Of a stretch of 64,000 nucleotides of DNA, positions 32,429 to 40,413 are shown piece after piece. Positions within the stretch are counted from its first letter, which is position 1, and each line of letters begins with the position of its first letter. The position numbers were made by a program, and so were the translations under genes. Source of the stretch: Methylobacterium planeticum (GTDB taxonomy: Bacteria; Pseudomonadota; Alphaproteobacteria; Rhizobiales; Beijerinckiaceae); assembly GCF_008806345.1 (NCBI RefSeq), contig NZ_VZZJ01000024.1, positions 1 through 64,000 of the forward strand. The letters run 5' to 3'. The notes below the pieces were generated by a model. The model searched no databases, was not told where the DNA came from, and saw only the letters and a program-made list of their open reading frames with translations.

Positions 32429-35400
32429 GCAGCTTCTCCTCTTTCGGATCGACGAAGACGGGCGAGCAGATCTCGACCTCGATGTCGGCGTCGCGCACCG
32501 GGTCGTAGGCGCGCACCCGCTCCCCGTGGCGCTCGGGGCCGCGCCGGAGCAAGCCGAGCCCGATCCAGTGCCCGAGGCTCGGGGAGTGGGCGACCGAGGT
32601 CATGAAGCCCTCGTCGGCCGCGAGGCTCGGGCCGGCGCCGAGCGCGAGGAAGTGGGCGCCCGCGCGCAGGCGCTGCGCCCGGTCGACGGGGCGGAAGCCC
32701 ACCAGGATCGGGCGGTCGGGATCGGTGAGCGCGGGCCGCTCCTTCATCAGGCGCCCGACATAGTCCTTCTTCTTGGCGAGCATGCCGCCGAGACCGAGGT
32801 CGCGCGCGGTGGCCTGCCCGTTGATCTCCGCGCCGGCCGCGTGCCCCTTCTCGATGCGCATCACCGAGAGCGCCTCGGAGCCGTAGGCCGTGATGCCGTG
32901 AGGCGAGCCCGCCTGCATGATCGCCCGCCAGGCGGCGTCGCCGTAGGCCGCCGGAACCGCGAGCTCGTAGGCGAGCTCGCCCGAGAACGAGATGCGGAAC
33001 AGCCGCGCCGGGATCCCGCCGCCGACCGTGACCTCGGCGCAGGCCAGGAACGGGAAGGCCTCGTTGCCGATGTCGAAGCCGGGATCGATGACGCCCCGCA
33101 GCGTGTCGCGCGCGCGGGGGCCCGCCACCGCGTACTGGGCCCATTGCTCGCTGACCGAGACCATCTGCACGTCGAGGTCCGGCCAGAGCCATTGGTGGCA
33201 GAACTCGAGGTGCTGCATGACCTTCGCGGCGTTCGCCGTCGAGGCCGTCATGACGAAGTGGCGCTCGCCCATCCGCGCGACGGTGCCGTCGTCCAGGACG
33301 AAGCCGTCCTCGCGCAGGAGCACCGCGTAGCGGGCCTTGCCGACCGGCAGCGTGCCGAAGGGGTTGGCGCAGACCCGCTCGATCAAGGCCAGCGCGTCCC
33401 GGCCCTGGATGTCGATCTTGCCGAGCGTGGTGACGTCGCAGATTCCGACCCTGCTCCGGACCGTGTCCACCTCGCGGTTGACGCTCTCGAGCCAGTCGGC
33501 CTCGCCGGCCTTCGGGAAGTAAGCGGGGCGAAGCCACAGGCCGGTCTCGACGAAGACCGCGCCCTGCTCCTCGCACCAGGCGTGGGAGGGCACCTGCCGG
33601 ATCGCCCGGAAGTCCTTGCCGCGGTGATGGCCCGCGAAGGCGCCGATCGCAACCGGCGTGAAGGGCGGGCGGAAGACCGTGGTGCCGACGCTCGGGATCG
33701 CCTGGCCGGTCAGCTCGGCCATGAGGCTGAGCCCCGCGAGGTTCGAGGTCTTGCCCTGATCGGTCGCCATCCCGAGGGTGGTGTAGCGCTTCAGGTGCTC
33801 GACCGCCCGGAAGCCCTCGCGGTGGGCGAGCTCCACGTCCGCGGCCGCGACGTCGTTCTGGAAATCGACGAAGGCCTTGCCCTTCGGCTTCGCCACCCGC
33901 CAGAGCGGCGTGTGCGCTATGCTCTCGGGATCGGTCCCGAGGGTGTCGCGGGGCGCCGCCGCGAAGCCGCAGGCGGTGGCGGCCTCGCCGCCGACCTGCG
34001 CACCGGTCTCCAGGCACTCGGCCAGCGTCAGGCGTCCGCCGGCCGCGCCGGCCGCGACCATGCCCGAGGGCAGCGTGCCCGGCACGAAGGCGTGGATCGC
34101 CGCGTCCCAGGCCGGCCGGCGCGACAGGTGCGAGTCGAGGTGGACGATCGGATTCCAGCCATTGGCCATCGCCAGGCAGTCGCAGGCGATGGTCTCGGAA
34201 CTCCCGTCGGCGTCGACGACCACGATGGCCTTGAGGGCGAGGCTTCCCTTCGTGCCCGCGACGTAGCCGCCGGAGACGACACGCGCGCCGGCGGCCTCGG
34301 CCTCCCGGCGCAGGGCCGGCGACACGGAGGGCCGCGAATCGATCACCGCCACCACCTGCCCGCCGGCGGCCGCGACGTCGGCGAGCGTCCGCCAGCCGTC
34401 GTCGCCCGAGGTGAAGATCGCGACGCGCCGCCCCGGCAGCACGCCGTAGCGGTTGAGGTAGGTCCGCACCGCGCCGGCCAGCATCACGCCGGGCCGGTCG
34501 TTGCCGCCGAAGATGTGCGGGCGCTCGATCGCCCCCGCCGCCAGCACGGCCCGCCGCGCAGTGATGCGCCACAACCGCTGGCGCGGCGCGTGCGCCGGGG
34601 GCACGGCCAGGTGGTCGCTGACGCGCTCGACCGCCCCGTAGGCGCCGTGATCGTAGACGCCGAACAGGGTGGTGCGGCTGAGGATGCGCACCTCCGGCAT
34701 GCTCTCGAGCTCGGCGATCGTCGCCGCCGCCCAGTCCACGCCGGACCGGGAGCCGACCGCGCGCCGCTCCGCCAGAAGGCGCCCGCCGAGGCGATGATCC
34801 TCGTCCACCAGGATCACCCGGGCACCGGAGCGCCCGGCGGCCAGGGCCGCCGACAATCCGGCCGGCCCGCCGCCGATGACGAGCACGTCGCAGAAGGCGT
34901 GGGCCCTGTCGTAGGTGTCGGGGTCGGGGGCCTCCGCCGCGCGGCCGAGGCCGGCGGCCCGGCGGATCAGCGGCTCGTACAGCCTCTCCCAGAAGGCCGC
35001 CGGCCACATGAAGGTCTTGTAGTAGAACCCGGCCGCGAAGATCGGCGCCGCGAGCGCGTTGACCGCAAGCGCGTCGTATCGCAGCGACGGCCAGCGGTTC
35101 TGGCTCCGCGCCTCCAGCCCCTCGTAGAGCTCCGCGACGGTGGCGCGGGTGTTCGGCTCCCGGCGCGCGCCCGAGCGCAGCTCGACGATCGCGTTCGGCT
35201 CCTCGGAGCCCGCCGAGAGGATGCCGCGGGGCCGGTGATACTTGAACGAGCGGCCGACGAGGCGCACGCCGTTGGCGAGCAGCGCCGAGGCCAGGGTGTC
35301 GCCCTCGAACCCCGACAGGCGGGTTCCGTCGAAGCGGAATTCGAGCGGCCGGCGCCGGTCGATCAGCCCGCCCGACGCGGTGCGGAAGGCTTCGTGGCGA

Positions 35401-35456
35401 CCGGTCGGGAGGGGCGCGCTGTCCGCCTCCGAGCGCCGCAGCGTGATGGTGCTCAT
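32421..35456 (-). CDS. mgdC: N-methylglutamate dehydrogenase subunit C (sarcosine oxidase alpha-like)
   Basis: A 1011-residue protein. The N-terminal domain reads LSGFEGDTLASALLANGVRL and RSFKYHRPRGILS. The FAD/NAD domain from about residue 160 has DVLVIGGGPAGLSAALAAG, and a second Rossmann part has VAIFTSGDDGWRTLADVAAA. The C-terminal third is a GcvT-like aminomethyl domain (VGICDVTTLGKIDIQGRDA) that hands the methyl carbon to tetrahydrofolate. It oxidises N-methylglutamate with MgdA, B and D, giving glutamate and a C1 unit. ATG 35456 overlaps the mgdB stop (ATGA). Confidence 0.92.
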   Translation of the reverse strand: MSTITLRRSEADSAPLPTGRHEAFRTASGGLIDRRRPLEFRFDGTRLSGFEGDTLASALLANGVRLVGRSFKYHRPRGILSAGSEEPNAIVELRSGARREPNTRATVAELYEGLEARSQNRWPSLRYDALAVNALAAPIFAAGFYYKTFMWPAAFWERLYEPLIRRAAGLGRAAEAPDPDTYDRAHAFCDVLVIGGGPAGLSAALAAGRSGARVILVDEDHRLGGRLLAERRAVGSRSGVDWAAATIAELESMPEVRILSRTTLFGVYDHGAYGAVERVSDHLAVPPAHAPRQRLWRITARRAVLAAGAIERPHIFGGNDRPGVMLAGAVRTYLNRYGVLPGRRVAIFTSGDDGWRTLADVAAAGGQVVAVIDSRPSVSPALRREAEAAGARVVSGGYVAGTKGSLALKAIVVVDADGSSETIACDCLAMANGWNPIVHLDSHLSRRPAWDAAIHAFVPGTLPSGMVAAGAAGGRLTLAECLETGAQVGGEAATACGFAAAPRDTLGTDPESIAHTPLWRVAKPKGKAFVDFQNDVAAADVELAHREGFRAVEHLKRYTTLGMATDQGKTSNLAGLSLMAELTGQAIPSVGTTVFRPPFTPVAIGAFAGHHRGKDFRAIRQVPSHAWCEEQGAVFVETGLWLRPAYFPKAGEADWLESVNREVDTVRSRVGICDVTTLGKIDIQGRDALALIERVCANPFGTLPVGKARYAVLLREDGFVLDDGTVARMGERHFVMTASTANAAKVMQHLEFCHQWLWPDLDVQMVSVSEQWAQYAVAGPRARDTLRGVIDPGFDIGNEAFPFLACAEVTVGGGIPARLFRISFSGELAYELAVPAAYGDAAWRAIMQAGSPHGITAYGSEALSVMRIEKGHAAGAEINGQATARDLGLGGMLAKKKDYVGRLMKERPALTDPDRPILVGFRPVDRAQRLRAGAHFLALGAGPSLAADEGFMTSVAHSPSLGHWIGLGLLRRGPERHGERVRAYDPVRDADIEVEICSPVFVDPKEEKLRV

Positions 35457-35740
35457 GCGGCCTCTCCCGGGCGGCGGCTGCGGGCGACGTCGCGCGCGGG
35501 CGAGACGTCGCTGATCGTATGGGTGCGGGTGTCGCGGGTGACGACGAGCCAGCTGCGGCAGCCGGCGCCGTGGTACCAGAGCTCCCGGTGCTCGCCGGCT
35601 GGATTGTCGCGCAGGTACACGTAGTCGTGCATGGCGGAGGCCTGCGCCTCCAGGCCGTCCGGCCGCCTCGGCGCGGCATCGCCGAGATAGCTGAACTCGC
35701 CGTTGTCCCGCTCGCCGCAATAGGGGCATCGAATGCGCAT
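35453..35740 (-). CDS. mgdB: N-methylglutamate dehydrogenase subunit B (sarcosine oxidase delta-like)
   Basis: A 95-residue protein starting MRIRCPYCGERDNGEFSYLG, the CxxC start of SoxD-type zinc-binding small subunits, with HGAGCRSWLVVTRDTRTH providing the third cysteine. It stabilises the heterotetramer. It begins 12 bases after the mgdA stop and overlaps mgdC. Confidence 0.92.
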   Translation of the reverse strand: MRIRCPYCGERDNGEFSYLGDAAPRRPDGLEAQASAMHDYVYLRDNPAGEHRELWYHGAGCRSWLVVTRDTRTHTISDVSPARDVARSRRPGEAA

Positions 35741-35752
35741 GACGGGTGACCC

Positions 35753-37003
35753 TCAGTGCAGGTTCGGCTGGGCGCCCATGCCCTTCTCGTCGATGAGATG
35801 GCCGGTGGCGAAACGGTCGAGGCGATAGGCTGCGGCGTCCGGATGGGGCGCGTCGCGGGCGATCAGGTGGGCGAAGCAGAAGCCCGCCGCGGGCGTCGCC
35901 TTGAAGCCGCCGTAGCACCAGCCCGCGTTGAGGTAGAGCCCGTCGATGCCGGTGCGGTCGATGATGGGCGAGCCGTCCATCGACATGTCCATCACGCCGC
36001 CCCAGTGACGCAGCAGGCGCAGGCGCCCGAGGCCGGGCCAGAGGGCCATGCCGCCCTCCATCACGTCCTCGATGGTCGCGAGGTTGCCGCGCTGCGCGTA
36101 GGAATTGTAGCCGTCGATGTCGCCCCCGAAGACGAGGCCGCCCTTGTCCGACTGGCTGACGTAGAAGTGGCCGGCCCCGAAGGTCATCACGCAGTCGATC
36201 AGGGGCTTCACGCCCTCGCTGACGAAGGCCTGCAGCACGTGGCTCTCGATCGGCAGGCGCATGTCGACCATGGCGGCGAGGAGCGAGGTGGAGCCCGCCA
36301 CCGACAGGGCCACCTTCCTGGCGCGGATGAGGCCGCGGCTGGTCTCGACGCCGGTGACCCGGCCGTTCTCGCGCCGGATCCCCGTGACGGCGCAGTTCTG
36401 CACGATGTCGACGCCGCGCTGGTCGGCGGCGCGGGCGTAGCCCCAGGCCACCGCGTCGTGCCGCACGGTGCCGCCGCGCCGCTGCAGCAGGCCGCCCTTC
36501 ACGGGGAACCGGGCATTCTCGAAATCGATGAACGGCACCATCGCCCGCACGCCCTCGCGGTCGAGGAGCTCGGCGTCGATGCCGGCCATCCGCATGGCGT
36601 TGCCGCGGCGGGCATAGGCGTCGCGCTGCGCGTCCGAATGGTAGAGGTTGAGCACGCCGCGCTGGCTCACCATCGCGTTGTAGTTGATGTCCTGCTCGAG
36701 CCCCTCCCAGAGCTTCATCGACTGCTCGTAGAACGGGATGTTGCCGGGCAGGCCGTAATTCGAGCGGACGATCGTGGTGTTGCGCCCGACATTGCCCGAG
36801 CCGATGTGGCTCCGCTCGAGCACGGCGATGTTGGTCAGGCCGTGCTCCTTGGCGAGGTAATAGGCGGTCGCGAGCCCGTGCCCGCCGCCGCCCACGATGA
36901 CGACGTCGTACTCCGTGCGCGGCGCCGCATCGCGCCACTGGGGCTTCCAGCCGCGTTGGCCGCGCAGGGCTTGGCCGAGGACGCTGAAGACGGAGTAGTG
37001 CAT
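35753..37003 (-). CDS. mgdA: N-methylglutamate dehydrogenase subunit A (sarcosine oxidase beta-like)
   Basis: A 416-residue FAD-dependent DAO-family subunit. YDVVIVGGGGHGLATAYYLA near residue 33 is the dinucleotide-binding loop, and SHIGSGNVGRNTTIVRSNYG follows. MDMSMDGSPIIDRTGIDGLY and NAGWCYGGFKATPAAG near the C-terminus are typical of SoxB. ATG 37003 was chosen because the earlier frame has no homology. It is first in mgdABCD and divergent from the GlxA-like regulator. Confidence 0.92.
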   Translation of the reverse strand: MHYSVFSVLGQALRGQRGWKPQWRDAAPRTEYDVVIVGGGGHGLATAYYLAKEHGLTNIAVLERSHIGSGNVGRNTTIVRSNYGLPGNIPFYEQSMKLWEGLEQDINYNAMVSQRGVLNLYHSDAQRDAYARRGNAMRMAGIDAELLDREGVRAMVPFIDFENARFPVKGGLLQRRGGTVRHDAVAWGYARAADQRGVDIVQNCAVTGIRRENGRVTGVETSRGLIRARKVALSVAGSTSLLAAMVDMRLPIESHVLQAFVSEGVKPLIDCVMTFGAGHFYVSQSDKGGLVFGGDIDGYNSYAQRGNLATIEDVMEGGMALWPGLGRLRLLRHWGGVMDMSMDGSPIIDRTGIDGLYLNAGWCYGGFKATPAAGFCFAHLIARDAPHPDAAAYRLDRFATGHLIDEKGMGAQPNLH

Positions 37004-37035
37004 GGAGGATGCCGTCCTTCGAGGAAGCCGCGTGG

Positions 37036-37072
37036 GCCTGCCCCTTGATAGCAGGCGGTTTCGTGGGCAGGC
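37036..37072. promoter_or_regulatory. Repeated GCCTGC/GCAGGC half-sites before mgdA and the regulator
   Basis: GCCTGCCC (37036-37043), GCAGGC (37051-37056) and GGGCAGGC (37065-37072) give two overlapping inverted repeats in the 107-base divergent gap. They are likely binding half-sites for the adjacent AraC-type regulator, which would then control mgdABCD and itself. Confidence 0.5.
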
Positions 37073-37110
37073 TTGCATTTCGCGACACATCTCCGGCAAA
37101 TCGCGCAGAA

Positions 37111-38115
37111 ATGAGCAGCACCGAGGACACGAACCGTTCGAGACCGGGCCGCAAGCCGCCGCGGGTCGCGGCGCCCGCGACCCTGACGATCGGGTTCGTG
37201 CTCGTGCCCGAGTTTCCGCTGATGGCCTACACGGCCGCGGTCGAGCCGTTGCGGGCCGCCAATACCCTGTCGGGCTGCGAGCTCTACCGCTGGTGGCACG
37301 CCACCCCGGGGGGCGGGGTCGTGCGCGCCTCCAACGGCATCTCGATCCTGACCGATGTCGAGGTCGGCGCCGTGGAGCCCGACGCCGACCGGGTCTTCGT
37401 CTGCGCGGGCGGCAACCCCGCCTCGTTCGACGATCCGGCCCTGTCCGCCTGGCTCCGGGACCTCGCACGCCGCGGCGTGACCGTCGGCGGCATCTCCGGG
37501 GGCCCCTACCTGCTCGCGCGCGCCGGCCTGCTGGCGGGGCGCCGCTGCACGCTCCACTGGGAGCATGTCCCGGCCTTCGAGGAGCGCTATCCCGACATCG
37601 CGGTGGTCCGCTCGCTCTTCGAGGCGCAGGGGGACCGGATCACCTGCTCGGGCGGGATCGCGGCACTCGACCTCATGCTCAACCTGATCGAGCGCGACCA
37701 CGGGCCCGGCCTCGCGGCGGGCGTCAGCGACTGGTTCCTGCACAACCAGATCCGCGAGGGCCTGAGCCCCCAGCGCATGGACCTGCGGCTCCGCTTCGGC
37801 ATCCGCGATCCCCGGGTCCTGCGCGTCCTCGCCGCCATGGAGGCGAACCTGGAGACGCCGCTGCCGCGGGAGGTCTTGGCGGCGCTGGCTCACGTGTCGG
37901 TGCGCCAGCTCGAGCGGCTCTTTCGGGACCTCCTCGGCACCGGGCTCCACCGGCGCTACCTCGACCTGCGCCTCGACAGGGCCCATCAGCTTCGTCGCGA
38001 GAGCTCGATGAGCGCCTCGGAGATCGCGGCCGCGACCGGCTTTTCCAACGCCGGCGAACTCTCGCGAGCCGAGCGCCGGGGGCGCTTGCAAGCGGCGATG
38101 CCACATCAAGCGTGA
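37111..38115 (+). CDS. GlxA-type transcriptional regulator (DJ-1/PfpI plus AraC HTH)
   Basis: A 334-residue regulator. Residues about 20-190 are a DJ-1/PfpI-like domain (TIGFVLVPEFPLMAYTAAVEP, VFVCAGGNPAS, GGISGGPYLLARAGLL). Residues about 230-334 are an AraC-type double HTH (VLAALAHVSVRQLERLFRDLLG and MSASEIAAATGFSNAGELSRA). The last 15 residues depart from the usual SRAYRxxFGxSP ending, so a late frameshift is possible. ATG 37111 was chosen over 37009. Divergent from mgdABCD, it probably senses an amine or amino-acid signal and activates that operon. Confidence 0.85.
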   Translation: MSSTEDTNRSRPGRKPPRVAAPATLTIGFVLVPEFPLMAYTAAVEPLRAANTLSGCELYRWWHATPGGGVVRASNGISILTDVEVGAVEPDADRVFVCAGGNPASFDDPALSAWLRDLARRGVTVGGISGGPYLLARAGLLAGRRCTLHWEHVPAFEERYPDIAVVRSLFEAQGDRITCSGGIAALDLMLNLIERDHGPGLAAGVSDWFLHNQIREGLSPQRMDLRLRFGIRDPRVLRVLAAMEANLETPLPREVLAALAHVSVRQLERLFRDLLGTGLHRRYLDLRLDRAHQLRRESSMSASEIAAATGFSNAGELSRAERRGRLQAAMPHQA

Positions 38116-38744
38116 ACGTCGTGCTGCCCCGACCGCCTGGATGCGAGGGCTGCGTGACCCGCGCGACGACTTGGACGGCCCTGCGCAACGCGCGTGGACC
38201 GAACGGGTCGACGCCTCTCGTTCACCAGCGCCGGCGTGGCAGCCGGTCGCTCGCGCAGGACCATGCCGGGCGAGCGATCCTTCGGGACAGTCGGCCGTGG
38301 CCGCGATCGGCGTGGTCGAGGCCCGAGACCACCGTCTCAGGATCCTGGCGGCTGGAGATGGCGATGCCCGGCACATGCCGGAGTACCCGCCCGTCACGGC
38401 TGAGCAGCGCTGGACACCGTAGGCTCCGTATCCGATCAGGCGGCGGAGGATCGTCGAGGACCCTCCGAACGGCGCCCGTCTCGCCCTCGGGTGGGGGGTG
38501 TCTCCCATCGTCGCGGCCCATCCACTCGAGCGTCGACGCGTCCGACAGACCCGACGCCGATTCGGCAAGGTTCCTGTCCTGCTCCAGCAGGGGCTCGATG
38601 TTTCCGTAGTACCTATGGGCGAAAGTTCGCATAATACTTACGGACGAGAACTCCGGACATGGCACGTCGTACCCATTTATCTTCCTAGTTCGAGCGGGCT
38701 CTCTTTCCGTATAAGGTTGCTGGCCTCTTGAGCGAGTCGCGGTC
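38116..38744. other. Intergenic between methylamine and polysaccharide regions
   Basis: About 630 bases. Several open frames on both strands have the arginine/proline composition of chance frames in GC-rich DNA. The only clear feature is the 40-base near-palindrome at 38604-38643. The last 60 bases lead into the small FFSPYFP gene. Confidence 0.4.
38604..38643. promoter_or_regulatory. 40-base near-palindrome upstream of the second FFSPYFP gene
   Basis: CCGTAGTACCTATGGGCGAA is followed, around a central AG, by an almost exact reverse complement (TTCGCATAATACTTACGG). It lies about 100 bases before 38745 where base composition drops. A regulator site or a transcript hairpin fits. Confidence 0.45.
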
Positions 38745-38951
38745 ATGGCGGATGCGTGCAGCAAGATCGATGTGTCCTCGGCAGTCAGTCGAGACTCGAC
38801 CTCGGCGCTTTCTCCCTACTTCTGCGCCGTTCGCCGGCATCGCGAGAGTCCGCCCAAGACGATCTTCTTCAGCCCGTACTTCCCCATCCGAACGGCCGAT
38901 CCGGGGGGCGAACGCCAGCCCGACCGCTTGGCGGCGTCGTCGCCCGAGTAG
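38745..38951 (+). CDS. Small protein with FFSPYFP motif (copy B)
   Basis: A 68-residue protein paralogous to the one at 19773. The shared core is RESPPKTIFFSPYFPIRTAD with a following acidic-arginine pair (ER). Both start MAD after a similar leader (TCTTTCC, ATA, GAGC..GTCG..GTCATGGCGGAT). Family unknown; no signal peptide or helix. It lies 120 bases before the export operon and may be co-transcribed with it, suggesting a role in exopolysaccharide control. Confidence 0.6.
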   Translation: MADACSKIDVSSAVSRDSTSALSPYFCAVRRHRESPPKTIFFSPYFPIRTADPGGERQPDRLAASSPE

Positions 38952-39074
38952 TGCCCACGTGTTCGCGCGCCTTGCTGCCAGCGATCGCCTGAGGATCTGC
39001 ATGCGCCATCGTCGTTCGTCAGGAGCGATGGTGGCCCCCACCGTCCAGACGATCTGTTCCCCGCGGGCGCATTG

Positions 39075-40355
39075 ATGAGCCGTGACCGTCGCAAAACCCG
39101 CAGCTTGGCGTCTCGCCTTCTCCTCGCGTTGATCTTCGGCGCTGCGCCCGGCCATGCCTTCGCGGAGTATGTGGTCGACAGCGGAGACGTGCTCGAAGTG
39201 TCCGTGTTCGGCATCAACGAGTTGCGTCAGCGTGGCGCCGTCAACGTGGACGGAGAGCTGTCGGTACCCATGGTCGGACATCTCAAGGTCGCCGGCCGGA
39301 CATTGTCGGACATTCGATCGACCGTTCAGAAGCTCCTCGGCAGCAAGGAGTTCAGACATCGCGCGGCCGACGGACGCGAGGACATCGCGCTTCGTCCGGA
39401 TCAGATATCCGTTGACATCGTCGAATACAGGCCGCTGTTCATAAACGGCGACGTCTCCCGTCCGGGGGTACAGACCTATCGTCCAAAGATGACGGTACGA
39501 GCCGCCTTGGCGCTTGCTGGCGGCTTCGACGTGATGCGCTTCCGCATCAAGGATCCCTTTCTCGAAGCCGTCGACTTGCGAGGCGAGTACCAATCGCTCT
39601 GGACGGAGTTCGCTCGGGAACGGGCCCAACGCTGGCGGGTTCAGGCGGAACTGGACGGCAAGTCACAGGACGAGCTGAACCTCTCGATTCAGCCCGTCCC
39701 GAAGGACGTTCTCGACGAGATTGGCCGCTCGACCCTGAACCAGAAGAAGAGCGACGACATGACCTATCAGAACGAGATGTCGTTCCTCAAGCGCATGCAG
39801 CAGGAGGCCGACAAGCACCTCGTTCTGTCCATCGAGCAGCAGATTCGGGATCAGGAAGCCGAGCGTATCGAGAACGATAATATGGAGAAGACGAAAGATC
39901 TGTACCAGAAGAGCATCGTTCCGGCGAACCGGCTCGTTGAGCAGCAGCGTCTGTCCATTCTCGCAGCGACCCGGGTTTTGCAGACCTCGACGCAAGTCGC
40001 CCAGTCCCGAAAGGATCGCGAGGACGCGAACCGCAAGATCGGGCGATTGGATGATGAACGGCGCACCGCCCTATTGGCGAAGCTTCAGGATTCCGCCGTC
40101 AAGCTCGATGCACTCCGTAACAGGATCCAGGCCGTCGGTGAGAAGTTGGTCTATACCGGGGCCGTACGCTCACAACTCGTCCAAGGGGCCGGCAGCAAAC
40201 CTGAAATAACAATCTATCGAAAGAACGATCAGGGCATCTCGCAAAAGATTCCGGCGGACGAGGACACCGAGTTGATGCCAGGAGATGTCGTCGACGTTCG
40301 TCTGCAAGCAGCTTCCGATATCGACAAGCTCGTCCGAGGTGCCACCGGGCAGTAG
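39075..40355 (+). CDS. Polysaccharide export protein, ExoF/Wza-like
   Basis: A 426-residue protein with a signal peptide (LASRLLLALIFGAAPGHAFA). The Poly_export domain follows (YVVDSGDVLEVSVFGINELR, VNVDGELSVPMVGHLKVAGR), then an SLBB-like repeat (PLFINGDVSRPGVQTYRPKM). Residues about 200-350 are a long coiled coil, and the C-terminus has a second SLBB-like stretch (ITIYRKNDQGISQKI, TELMPGDVVDVRL). This is the layout of rhizobial ExoF. It should form the periplasmic/outer-membrane exit for polysaccharide. ATG 39075 was preferred to the adjoining TTG. Confidence 0.88.
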   Translation: MSRDRRKTRSLASRLLLALIFGAAPGHAFAEYVVDSGDVLEVSVFGINELRQRGAVNVDGELSVPMVGHLKVAGRTLSDIRSTVQKLLGSKEFRHRAADGREDIALRPDQISVDIVEYRPLFINGDVSRPGVQTYRPKMTVRAALALAGGFDVMRFRIKDPFLEAVDLRGEYQSLWTEFARERAQRWRVQAELDGKSQDELNLSIQPVPKDVLDEIGRSTLNQKKSDDMTYQNEMSFLKRMQQEADKHLVLSIEQQIRDQEAERIENDNMEKTKDLYQKSIVPANRLVEQQRLSILAATRVLQTSTQVAQSRKDREDANRKIGRLDDERRTALLAKLQDSAVKLDALRNRIQAVGEKLVYTGAVRSQLVQGAGSKPEITIYRKNDQGISQKIPADEDTELMPGDVVDVRLQAASDIDKLVRGATGQ

Positions 40356-40413
40356 CTCGCCACCGAGGGGATCGATCTGCAAATTCCTGAAATGAGGCGC
40401 ATCGGCGGAACTT

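Noticed and set aside
31956..35624. A 1222-codon plus-strand frame opposite mgdC
   Set aside because: It is a shadow of GC-rich third-codon bias; its composition is Arg/Gly/Ala/Asp-rich with no motifs, while the opposite strand encodes a complete MgdC.
38222..38764. 180-codon minus-strand frame upstream of the polysaccharide locus
   Set aside because: Arg/Pro/Asp-rich with no motif, and its start region overlaps the near-palindrome and the small FFSPYFP gene.
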